A stretch of DNA of 55,414 nt from UBA4660 sp034408895 (GTDB lineage Bacteria > Bacteroidota > Bacteroidia > Flavobacteriales_D > Sanyastnellaceae): the NCBI GenBank assembly GCA_034408895.1, contig JAWXCI010000083.1:1-55414 (forward strand), read 5' to 3'. Positions 44,477 to 53,052 of the stretch are shown here, piece by piece. The notes below the pieces were generated by a model. The model searched no databases. It was not told the origin of the DNA and worked only from the letters and a program-made list of their open reading frames with translations. The position numbers and the translations under genes were made by a program. Each line of letters starts with the position of its first letter. Position 1 is the first letter of the stretch.

Positions 44477-44737
44477 TCCTCACGGATCATGAATCACCAG
44501 CCTGCGGATTCGGCATCTTTTCAACAATCTTAATTTTCCTTTTCTGGTTGCCTTACCATTTGGTACGGCTGGTCTACAGCACCCACGGTTTCTGATGGAA
44601 CCCGCATACGCAACTCATTCTTGAGTTTTTTTATGCTTTTGAAATCCGTTTGAGCTTCGACTTCGTAAATCTTTTCCGGTGGCAAAAAAAGCCGCTGACA
44701 AAATCAATTCATTATTCATTTAATTTTTTAAACTATC
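44477..44737. other. intergenic stretch without a clear gene
   Basis: This is a 261-base gap between ugd and the DUF4331 gene. On the minus strand a stop-free frame spans 44530-44703 (58 codons, with KIYEVEAQTDFKSIKKLKNE in it); the composition is protein-like, but it has no ATG and no recognised family. It may be a gene fragment. The last 60 bases contain an A/T-rich stretch before the DUF4331 start that may hold its promoter (TAAATCTTTT, 44666-44675), only a weak match. Confidence 0.35.
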
Positions 44738-46822
44738 ATGAAAAAAATCAACAGATTTTTCGCAAGTTGTGCAGCCCTTGTTGTGGCTGCAATCCTCGTG
44801 GGTAGCGGAAGCGCTAACGCTTCCAGCCACCGTGAGGCGCCCTACATCGCCAATGACCCATTGGCTGACGTTACGGATCTTTATGCATTTCGCAGTCCTG
44901 ATAATCCTAACACGATTACCATCATTGCTAATTTCATTCCCTTCCAGCATCCTGACGGTGGACCCAACTATTACCAGTTCGGGAACAACATTCGCTACCA
45001 GATTTATGTTGACAATGACCCGGCCACCCCAGGTGATGACATTATCTACCGTTTCACTTTCGGGAAGTTCAACGAAGACCCTACAACTTTTTTCAACATC
45101 CGTCTTGGTTTGCAAAACCTGAAAACACGCTACAAACTTGAGCGCAGTATCAATGGTGGTGCTTCATTCACAACACTGATTTCGAACGGGGTTGTTCCTC
45201 CACCCAACATTGGTCCACGTTCTATTGAAAGTGGCGTAGGTCTAAACACCACTTACCAAACATTGTTTGACAATGCCATTACCAGTACCGCAACCGGTGA
45301 AACGGTTTTTTGTGGTCCTGTTGATGATCCATTCTTTGTAGACCTCGGTGGAATTTTTGACCTTGGTGATGCTCCCCGTGCTAATGGCCAATACCGTGAT
45401 GGTGTAGCTTGTTACAACGTGAGCACGATTGCCCTTCAAATTCCTATTTCCACTTTGCAAAAAGACGGAATGAATGTATCAGAAGCTGACAACATCCTTG
45501 ATAGTGATTTTGTCATTGGTGTATGGGCTTCAGCCAGCCGCAGAAAAATTCGTGTGTTGAACACGAATACTTCTACCATTAACACTATGGGAATGGAAAG
45601 TGGTTCAGGCACATGGGTTCAGGTTTCCCGCTTGGGTATGCCGCTCACCAACGAAGTGATCATTCCAATTGGTAACAAAGACTTGTGGAATGCAGTTACA
45701 CCTTCTACAGAGGTTCCTGCTCACAGCGAGTATTTCTACAATCCTGAACTTGCACTGTACATGGATCCGGCTGCGTTTGGTAATGCAGTTCCTGCATTTG
45801 CACCACTCACCATCCAATCCAATTCATTGCAGTCTTTTGATTTCACCAATGGTGCCGATGGACTTTTCCCATTGAAAGGTACTCCAGCCGTTGCAGGTAC
45901 TGCTTTGGATGATGCGATCTTCGGAACGTTACTTCTACCTGCTGCAGGCAAACCGCGTTCAGTGGACTTGTGGCCTATCTTCTACACTGGAGTTCCCAAT
46001 CTTGCTCCTTACCAACTGGCTACAGGAAAAGGTGGAAACCCATTGGCTAACGGCAAACCTTTCATCAACAACTTCCTGCCTACCGGTGGCGACATGTTGA
46101 GGTTGAACATGGCTGTTCCGGCAACATCGCGTACTTCATCCGATTTCAGTACACTGGGCCTTGTTGCTGCTGCTGTATCTGGGTTGCTTGATCCACTTTA
46201 CAATGGAAGCACTGCTATTCAGAACATCCCGAATATGGATGGCTTCCCTAATGGCCGCAGGCTGGAGGATGATGTTACCCGCATTGAACTGATGGCTGTA
46301 GGCGGAATTGTGCTTGATGCTATCGGTCTTTGGGAAGATGATTACATAGCTGGTGATCCAAATCCTGTTACTCCAAAACTTCTAGCCAAACTGGGTTATA
46401 CCACAGGTATAGAGGCGAACGACATGCCTTTCCAGACTTCATTCCCTTACGTTGCCTTGCCTCACAGAGGAACGGACAACTGTTGTGCTGAAGTAGGAGA
46501 CATGGGATTCAAGAATGCGGATTACGAATACGATAGCGGTGCTCTGGGATTGTCGCCAACCAAAGTTATAGTGACTTCAAACCCAAATCCGTTTTCTAAT
46601 TCTACCTCGCTGAAATACCATGTGAGCGAAGAATCAAACATTACTATTAACATTTACAATGCTACCGGTGAACTGGTGGAAACACTTGTAAATGCTACAC
46701 AACCTGCCGGCACGTACAATGTTACCTGGGATGCAAAGAATGCTTCCGGTGGTGTTTACATCGCCAATGTGATGGACAATGGAGAAGTTATCCATTCTAT
46801 CAAACTTGTGAAATCTGAATAA
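44738..46822 (+). CDS. DUF4331-family secreted protein with T9SS sorting domain
   Basis: The 694-residue protein has a signal peptide (1-28, ending SANA). The DUF4331 domain covers about 30-600 and begins SSHREAPYIANDPLADVTDL, the conserved start of the family; the motif SVDLWPIFYTGVPNLAPYQL is near 407-426. The last 85 residues are a T9SS type A sorting domain (SNPNPFSNSTSLKYHVSEES, GGVYIANVMDNG). Proteins of this family occur in many bacteria; no enzymatic activity is known to me. It heads a cluster with a TPR lipoprotein and a TonB receptor, and a strong hairpin follows its stop. Confidence 0.9.
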   Translation: MKKINRFFASCAALVVAAILVGSGSANASSHREAPYIANDPLADVTDLYAFRSPDNPNTITIIANFIPFQHPDGGPNYYQFGNNIRYQIYVDNDPATPGDDIIYRFTFGKFNEDPTTFFNIRLGLQNLKTRYKLERSINGGASFTTLISNGVVPPPNIGPRSIESGVGLNTTYQTLFDNAITSTATGETVFCGPVDDPFFVDLGGIFDLGDAPRANGQYRDGVACYNVSTIALQIPISTLQKDGMNVSEADNILDSDFVIGVWASASRRKIRVLNTNTSTINTMGMESGSGTWVQVSRLGMPLTNEVIIPIGNKDLWNAVTPSTEVPAHSEYFYNPELALYMDPAAFGNAVPAFAPLTIQSNSLQSFDFTNGADGLFPLKGTPAVAGTALDDAIFGTLLLPAAGKPRSVDLWPIFYTGVPNLAPYQLATGKGGNPLANGKPFINNFLPTGGDMLRLNMAVPATSRTSSDFSTLGLVAAAVSGLLDPLYNGSTAIQNIPNMDGFPNGRRLEDDVTRIELMAVGGIVLDAIGLWEDDYIAGDPNPVTPKLLAKLGYTTGIEANDMPFQTSFPYVALPHRGTDNCCAEVGDMGFKNADYEYDSGALGLSPTKVIVTSNPNPFSNSTSLKYHVSEESNITINIYNATGELVETLVNATQPAGTYNVTWDAKNASGGVYIANVMDNGEVIHSIKLVKSE

Positions 46823-46832
46823 CTATGCGGAG

Positions 46833-46864
46833 ATGACTGTGCGGGAATTTTTCCGCACAGTCAT
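46833..46864 (+). terminator. strong hairpin downstream of the DUF4331 gene
   Basis: ATGACTGTGCGG (46833-46844) pairs with CCGCACAGTCAT (46853-46864), 12 base pairs around an 8-base loop. It is followed by TTCTAATTTTC, a weak T-run. It could partly end transcription and so lower expression of the TPR and receptor genes compared with the DUF4331 gene, or protect the 3' end of its mRNA. Confidence 0.72.
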
Positions 46865-46906
46865 TTCTAATTTTCATTTCAAAATCCTCAAAAAAACAGA
46901 ACCATC

Positions 46907-48286
46907 ATGAACGTATTATCCTACTCAAAAAAATTATCGGCATTTGCCATTATAGCTCTTGCCGCCATCTCTGCACTCACCCCTTCGTGCACCTCCACTT
47001 CGGCACGAAACAATGAAGTACCTGCGGTACAAAGCAGCAGCACATTCCAAATCCCCGAACTGCTGATGCGTCAGGGCGAATTGAGCAAAACAGAAGAATG
47101 GACAAAAACACTTAGCGTGGTAAGCGCAGTCAAAGAAAAATTACAGCGCGATCCCAATGACTTTGACACTTACATCAAACTCAGCGAAATTTTTGTGAAC
47201 GAAGCGCGCATCACTGGCGAACACGGCCACTACTACCCGGCTGTACTCAACATCCTAACTCATGTTCTTGGCCAGAAGGTGTCAGAGACGGTTCGCTTCA
47301 AGGCACTCTCTCTCAAAGCCTCCGTACTACTATCGCAACACCATTTCGAAGATGCCCGCCAAACCGCTGAGATGGCAGTGAAACTAAACCCTGCACACGC
47401 ACAAACTTACGGGGCGCTGGTGGATGCCAACGTTGAACTTGGCAACTACACCGAAGCAGTGCTGATGGGACAAACCATGATGGATAAACGTCCCGACCTC
47501 ATGTCTTATTCGCGTGCGTCATACCTGCGCGAAATACATGGCGACCCACAGGGCGCTATCGAAGCGATGAAGATGGCTGTGGAATCCGGCTATGCAGGAT
47601 ACGAAAACATGGCCTGGACCCGCACCACCCTTGGCAATATCTACGAAACATATGGCGACCTTATGGCTGCTGAAAAGGAATACCAAACCGCATTGGTTGA
47701 GCGGCCCGATTATCCATTTGCACTTGCCGCACTGGCATCAGTAGAGTTGAAAAAAGGAAACAAGGAGGAAGCTGAAAAACTTTTGAATGAAGCAGTTGCC
47801 ATTATTCCAGAATTTTCCTTCTACGTGGACCTCGCTGCCATTTACCAGGAAACTGGAAGAACCGAACTGGCGAAAAAAACAACAGATGAAATTTTGGCAA
47901 TGATGGCCGATGATGAAGCCAAAGGACATGATATGAGTCTTGAATATGCCAAAATTTATCTCAACCTTGTGAACGACTACGACAAAGCATTGCAATATGC
48001 CATGCTCGAACACAATGCGCGCCCTGCCAATATTGATGTGAACAAAGTGCTCGCAGAAATTTATTTCAAAAAAGGCAACATGGCAGAGGCCAACAAACAT
48101 CTTTCAGCAGCCATGGCTACCGGTTCTAAAAATCCTGAGTTGCTCTTAATTGCAGGTCTTATTAAGATGAAGAATGCTGACAAGAAGGAAGGCGAACAAC
48201 TAGTGAAGAAATCAAAAGAGGCAAATCCGTATCTCAACAACCAGTTTTCGAAGGATGCTGAAGCAGCAATGGCTTCCACCAAATGA
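46907..48286 (+). CDS. TPR-repeat lipoprotein
   Basis: The 459-residue protein has a lipoprotein signal (LTPSC, Cys28). From about residue 60 to 440 the sequence is helical with tetratricopeptide-like repeats: ALSLKASVLLSQHHFEDARQ, AQTYGALVDANVELGNYTEA, LGNIYETYGDLMAAEKEYQT, ALAALASVELKKGNKEEAEK, DVNKVLAEIYFKKGNMAEAN. It is probably anchored in the outer membrane facing the periplasm, where it could act as an adaptor between a substrate-carrying protein and the receptor. The gap to the receptor gene is 77 bases, on the same strand. Confidence 0.88.
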   Translation: MNVLSYSKKLSAFAIIALAAISALTPSCTSTSARNNEVPAVQSSSTFQIPELLMRQGELSKTEEWTKTLSVVSAVKEKLQRDPNDFDTYIKLSEIFVNEARITGEHGHYYPAVLNILTHVLGQKVSETVRFKALSLKASVLLSQHHFEDARQTAEMAVKLNPAHAQTYGALVDANVELGNYTEAVLMGQTMMDKRPDLMSYSRASYLREIHGDPQGAIEAMKMAVESGYAGYENMAWTRTTLGNIYETYGDLMAAEKEYQTALVERPDYPFALAALASVELKKGNKEEAEKLLNEAVAIIPEFSFYVDLAAIYQETGRTELAKKTTDEILAMMADDEAKGHDMSLEYAKIYLNLVNDYDKALQYAMLEHNARPANIDVNKVLAEIYFKKGNMAEANKHLSAAMATGSKNPELLLIAGLIKMKNADKKEGEQLVKKSKEANPYLNNQFSKDAEAAMASTK

Positions 48287-48363
48287 AAAGGGGTTTGTGA
48301 TGGGGAATAACAAACCTGTGACAACACCAAATCAAGTACTGAAAACTAAAATTTATTCAGGTA

Positions 48364-50586
48364 ATGAAAACTAAATTACTCTTCACCATTGCTATTGTGT
48401 TTTGCGTTTTCGCAAGTCACTCTCAGGTGCTGAAAGGAAAAGTAGCCGATAATCAAAAACTGCCCGTTGAATATGCGCAGGTATTTCATGCAAAATCGGG
48501 AACGCACGTGCACACAGATTCGGAAGGACTTTTCCAACTCAACAACATTGCAGAAGGAGACACTATCAAAGTAAACTTCTTCGGCTTTGAAGAAGAGGTT
48601 GTTGTAGTGCAGTATCCTAACGAAATGCTCTTCATCGTTTTGACGGAAAAAGTATTTTCCCTCGAAGCAGTGGAAGTGTCGCAGGGAATTGATGCGCTCA
48701 ACCTGTTTACTGAAATTGACATCCAAACCAATCCGGTCAACAACTCACAGGAGTTTTTGCGCAAGGTTCCGGGATTATTCATCGGGCAACATGCAGGCGG
48801 TGGAAAAGCCGAGCAGATTTTTCTTCGTGGTTTTGACATTGATCACGGCACCGACATCAGCATCATGGTAGATGATATGCCCGTGAACATGGTCTCACAT
48901 GCTCACGGACAAGGCTATGCCGATTTGCATTTCCTCATTCCCGAAGCAGTGGAGAAAATTGATTTCGGAAAAGGTCCTTACAATGCGGGCAAAGGAAATT
49001 TCGCCACTGCCGGCTACGTTGGTTTTCAAACCAAGGACAGGTTGCAAGAGAGCATGGTGAAATTGGAAGCGGGTCAATTCAACAGTTCACGGATGCTCGG
49101 TATGTTCAGTTTGCTTGACAACCAAAATCAGTCGGCATACATCGCTGCTGATTTTATTTCTACCGATGGCCCATTCGAGAGTCCTCAGAATTTTGGGCGC
49201 ACCAATTTGATGGCGAAATATTCCGCAAGGCTCAATGATGGCGGCAGTGTTTCAGTCCTCCTTTCCCATTTCACCAGCCAGTGGGATGCATCGGGACAAA
49301 TTCCTCAGCGCTTGATTGACGATGGAACAATTTCAAGATTCGGTGCAGTGGACGATACCGAAGGCGGCAAGACTGGAAGAAGTAACGTGGCATTGAATTA
49401 CACCAAAAACATCAATGACCAAAGTTTCATCCGCAACTCGGTGTATTACTCACTCTACAATTTCGAGCTGTATTCCGACTTTACTTTCTTTCTTGAAGAT
49501 TCTATTAACGGTGACCAGATTCGCCAGAAGGAAAACCGTAACATATACGGAGCGAAGAGTGAACTCAATCACTATTTCAAGATGGGTGAAAACACAAACC
49601 TGTTCCAGGTGGCCGCTGGCCTCAGGAATGATAAGAGCGTGGACAATGAATTGTCGCACACCGCTAACCGCGAGACCACGTTAAACAATATCAAACTGGG
49701 CAACATTGACGAAACAAACTACTTCGGATACATCAACACCGAATTCAATTTCGGGAAGTGGGTTATCAATCCAGCTCTTCGTTACGATTATTTCTTATGC
49801 CAGTACAACGATGATTTGATTACCGAATACAATTCACAAACCGCAGAGGCAGGAATCATCAGTCCAAAACTGAATGTGTTGTACAACGCATCCAAGAATT
49901 TGCAACTCTATCTAAAAAATGGAAGAGGATTTCACTCTAACGATACTCGTGTTGTTGTACCGCAAAACGGAAAAGAAATTTTACCTGCAGCTTACGGCAG
50001 CGACCTCGGCTTCATCTGGAAGCCAACGCGCAACATTGTGATCAACGCTGCTGCATGGTATCTCTTCCTTGAACAGGAATTCGTTTATGTGGGTGATGCA
50101 GGCGTGGTGGAAGCAAGCGGTAAAACGGAAAGAACCGGAGTTGATTTCAGTTGGAGAAACCAGCTTAACTCATGGCTCTTCCTGAACGCGGATGTGAACT
50201 ACACGCTTGCACGTGCTGCCGGAGTGGCCGAAGGTGAAAACTACATTCCGCTAGCTCCTGATCTCACAGCCACAGGCGGACTCAGTGTCATTCACCCCAA
50301 CGGTTTTTATGGCGGAGCGAATTTCAGGTATCTCAAAAACCGCCCGGCCAACGAGGACAATTCAATTGTTGCTACCGGCTATACAGTGGTTGATATGAAC
50401 ACGGGTTACCGTTTCCGCAGGGTTGATTTAGGATTCAGCATCGAAAATGTTCTTGACACCGAGTGGAACGAAACACAATTTGCTACTGAGTCACGCTTGC
50501 AAAACGAAACAGAAAGTGTGGAAGAAATTCACTTCACACCGGGTACACCGTTTTTTATGAAAGCAAATGTGAGCTATAGATTCTAG
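48364..50586 (+). CDS. TonB-dependent outer-membrane receptor
   Basis: The 740-residue protein has a signal peptide (1-20), a CarboxypepD_reg-like domain (about 22-100, LKGKVADNQKLPVEYAQVFH), a plug (about 115-225: LRKVPGLFIGQHAGGGKAEQ, IFLRGFDIDHGTDISIMVDD) and a beta barrel to the C-terminal Phe. There is a His-containing stretch in the plug (NMVSHAHGQGYADLHF). It should import a substrate that TonB energises; which one is unknown. Its position behind the DUF4331 and TPR genes suggests a shared function. It is of FecA-like type, without a SusD partner. Confidence 0.93.
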   Translation: MKTKLLFTIAIVFCVFASHSQVLKGKVADNQKLPVEYAQVFHAKSGTHVHTDSEGLFQLNNIAEGDTIKVNFFGFEEEVVVVQYPNEMLFIVLTEKVFSLEAVEVSQGIDALNLFTEIDIQTNPVNNSQEFLRKVPGLFIGQHAGGGKAEQIFLRGFDIDHGTDISIMVDDMPVNMVSHAHGQGYADLHFLIPEAVEKIDFGKGPYNAGKGNFATAGYVGFQTKDRLQESMVKLEAGQFNSSRMLGMFSLLDNQNQSAYIAADFISTDGPFESPQNFGRTNLMAKYSARLNDGGSVSVLLSHFTSQWDASGQIPQRLIDDGTISRFGAVDDTEGGKTGRSNVALNYTKNINDQSFIRNSVYYSLYNFELYSDFTFFLEDSINGDQIRQKENRNIYGAKSELNHYFKMGENTNLFQVAAGLRNDKSVDNELSHTANRETTLNNIKLGNIDETNYFGYINTEFNFGKWVINPALRYDYFLCQYNDDLITEYNSQTAEAGIISPKLNVLYNASKNLQLYLKNGRGFHSNDTRVVVPQNGKEILPAAYGSDLGFIWKPTRNIVINAAAWYLFLEQEFVYVGDAGVVEASGKTERTGVDFSWRNQLNSWLFLNADVNYTLARAAGVAEGENYIPLAPDLTATGGLSVIHPNGFYGGANFRYLKNRPANEDNSIVATGYTVVDMNTGYRFRRVDLGFSIENVLDTEWNETQFATESRLQNETESVEEIHFTPGTPFFMKANVSYRF

Positions 50587-50711
50587 GTTTAAAAGGTTCA
50601 TGATGGGAGGCTGGGAACAATGCCGGAGGGCGGAGTTTTCCGGCCTCTTTGTTTCAAGGGATGCGGTGGAAGATCTTGCCCTTACTATAAAGGTGCTGGC
50701 AGGCGAAATCA

Positions 50712-51626
50712 TCAACTACCCTTTCTCTTGGCTCTTTTGGGTTTGGCATCTGGCCCAAAAAGGTCATCGCCTTTGTGTTTGCCTGCGTCATCTTTGCTCA
50801 AGCCATCGGGCATACCACCATTGCGCGGCTGTTCGCCACACTCCGGTCCATTGAATTTTGATTTATCCAAAAACATAATCCGCAGCGTGAAGATGATGGG
50901 GCGATATCGCGAAGAAAAATATTGCAGCGTGCTCTTGCCATCATCAAGCGGCATTATGCTGAGTATGGGCGTTTCCAGCATGGGCATCACAAAAATGTTT
51001 TTCTGCGGTTTCCATCCAAAACCGATTTTGTAGTGCAACTGAAATAAAAAATTGGGAGGAAATTCCTGGCTCATTCCGGCAGAAACGCCTTCATAACTCC
51101 TTCTTGAAATCACGCGGTAATCGCCATTGATGCCCAGCGAATTTTGAATCCATTTATCATCGCCCACTTGCCAGATGTTGGATGCGTTGAAAAACAAACC
51201 GGCAAAACTTTCCGAAAATTTTCCTTTGTTCGCCACAGCGAGCATGGAGGTTTCGGCATTCATTATCCCTGAAAAATCTTCCTTCCCACGCAGCATCTTG
51301 AAGTGAGCGCCATAGTCAATGTGATGAAGAAAATAAAACCTTCTGAGGAAATGATGACGCCCCACTTCCAGGTATGCCCCGATTTTTCCGGCACTGGAAA
51401 AAGTTCCGTTGTAAAGTGTGTCAATGGAGTTTTCGGAAAACACTGTGCGTGTTTCATCGCGTGAAAAACTTGCGGGCAACATGTACGTGATGCCGGGAGC
51501 AAACATCCACCCGCCCGGCATGTACTTATTGTACGACTGGTAAATGGGGCTATACTGTTTGCCCGATTGGGCAATGCAAACAGACGCTGATGCAATGATG
51601 ACTAAAACAAGAAGGACTTTTTTCAT
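50712..51626 (-). CDS. unknown outer-membrane beta-barrel-like protein
   Basis: The 304-residue protein has a signal peptide (1-19, ending CIAQ), then alternating strands with aromatic residues (GAYLEVGRHHFLRRFYFLHH, NFLFQLHYKIGFGWKPQKN), and a charged, Gly/Lys-rich tail of about 45 residues (260-304, KSKFNGPECGEQPRNGG, KAKRKGS-like end). I do not recognise the family and give no function. It is convergent with the receptor gene. Upstream at 51632-51639 (minus strand) lies TATCTTCG, close to the ATG, possibly a -7 element. Confidence 0.7.
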   Translation of the reverse strand: MKKVLLVLVIIASASVCIAQSGKQYSPIYQSYNKYMPGGWMFAPGITYMLPASFSRDETRTVFSENSIDTLYNGTFSSAGKIGAYLEVGRHHFLRRFYFLHHIDYGAHFKMLRGKEDFSGIMNAETSMLAVANKGKFSESFAGLFFNASNIWQVGDDKWIQNSLGINGDYRVISRRSYEGVSAGMSQEFPPNFLFQLHYKIGFGWKPQKNIFVMPMLETPILSIMPLDDGKSTLQYFSSRYRPIIFTLRIMFLDKSKFNGPECGEQPRNGGMPDGLSKDDAGKHKGDDLFGPDAKPKRAKRKGS

Positions 51627-51708
51627 CGAAACGAAGATATTGACATATTGAACGGAAAATTTCTTGGTTTAGTTCATTTTGCAACAAGGGCAAATGAAAA
51701 AAAACGAA

Positions 51709-53052
51709 TTATCCCATGAGTTCAATCATCAGCTTCTCAACTTCATCACTATCCCACATCATTTCAATATCCGGCATGCGCATCACTTGCTGCATTATGG
51801 CTTGCTGCCGGTCACCGTTGCGCAGTGCATCATCGTATGCAATGTGCGTGAAGGTGACTTGTGAGTAAAGCGGCATCCATTTATTAGGATATTTTGCGGA
51901 GAACCTCGCCTCAATTTTTTTCTGGAGAAGGAATATGGGATCGTTCGTTTTGTCGCGCATCTCTATGTAGTTGCGCAAGGCCAGTTCGCTTATGGCATCG
52001 GCAGCGGGTTTCCGCAGGGCGTTGAATGATGAAAAAATCTTTTGCCAATTATCCCCGTGTTCATCCATCAATTCACTCAACACGGTGCAATCTTCAAAAC
52101 CGCAATTCATACCCTGCCCGAAGAAAGGAACGATGGCATGTGCAGCGTCACCGAGTAACAGTACTTTGTCCTCTACATTCCACGGAGCACACTTCACGGC
52201 AACAAGGCTGGAGGTGGGGTTGTGCATAAAATCATCAAGCAATGTGGGCATAAGAGATACTGCATCGGGGAAGTATTGGTTGAAAAAATGCTGCACATCA
52301 TTTTCTGTTTTAATGTTGGCAAAAGCATCGCGACCCTTGAAAGCCATAAAGAGAGTGCAGGTAAAACTTCCTTCAAGATTGGGTAATGCAATCATCATAA
52401 ACTCATCGCGCGGCCAGATATGCAAACAATCGTTCTGCATGGTGTGCGTTTCATTTTCTCCGGCTGGAATTTCCAATTCCTTGTAGCCATGCGTGAGAAA
52501 TTCTTGTGAGTAATTAAATCGGTCTAGCTTCATCATGCGCGTTCGCACAGCACTGAAGGCACCATCAGTACCAAAAATTTTATCGAACTGAAATTTCGAA
52601 GAAGAGTTTTCGTCAGTAGAAAACTCAAGAGAGCGATGGTCAAGATCAACATCTTCACAACGGTGATTGAAATGAAGTGACACATTTTCAAACGCGTCAG
52701 CACACTTCAGCAGTACTTGATTGAGCACCGCGCGCGATACAGAGTAAATAGCTTGTCCATCTTTACCATAAGGTTGAAATGTGAGTTCGCCTTTAATGGA
52801 ATGCATCATGCGCCCGCGCATGGGCAATGCAATTTTTCTTATCTCATCATCAATACCTGCTGCTTTCAATCCCCGCCAGCCACGGTCGCTCAAGGCAAGA
52901 TTGATAGAGCGCCCCTGCACGATTTTCATCTCCCGGATGTCCGGCCTGCGCTCAAACACACTTACCATGTGCTCGCGCCTTGCAAGCAAAATGGCCAGCA
53001 GTCCGCCTACAAGACCGGCTCCTACAATTGCAATGTTTTGTTTTGGAATCAT
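51709..53052 (-). CDS. kmo: kynurenine 3-monooxygenase
   Basis: The 447-residue FAD-dependent hydroxylase converts L-kynurenine to 3-hydroxykynurenine with NADPH and O2, a step of tryptophan degradation and of the de novo route to NAD. It has the FAD motif GAGLVGG (11-17), the RRPD/GRSINLALSDRGWRGL block near 35-65, the GTDGAFSAVR motif near 160 and the second FAD motif LLGDAAHAIVPFFGQGMN near 300. It is directly abutted by the cystathionine gene (TGA then ATG, no spacer), so the two are co-translated. No other kynurenine-pathway gene is in the window. Confidence 0.94.
   Translation of the reverse strand: MIPKQNIAIVGAGLVGGLLAILLARREHMVSVFERRPDIREMKIVQGRSINLALSDRGWRGLKAAGIDDEIRKIALPMRGRMMHSIKGELTFQPYGKDGQAIYSVSRAVLNQVLLKCADAFENVSLHFNHRCEDVDLDHRSLEFSTDENSSSKFQFDKIFGTDGAFSAVRTRMMKLDRFNYSQEFLTHGYKELEIPAGENETHTMQNDCLHIWPRDEFMMIALPNLEGSFTCTLFMAFKGRDAFANIKTENDVQHFFNQYFPDAVSLMPTLLDDFMHNPTSSLVAVKCAPWNVEDKVLLLGDAAHAIVPFFGQGMNCGFEDCTVLSELMDEHGDNWQKIFSSFNALRKPAADAISELALRNYIEMRDKTNDPIFLLQKKIEARFSAKYPNKWMPLYSQVTFTHIAYDDALRNGDRQQAIMQQVMRMPDIEMMWDSDEVEKLMIELMG

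Noticed and set aside
50622..50644. GCCGGA/TCCGGC hairpin between the receptor gene and the unknown protein gene
   Set aside because: Six base pairs with a loop of 11 bases; possibly a weak bidirectional terminator but not enough to list as a feature.
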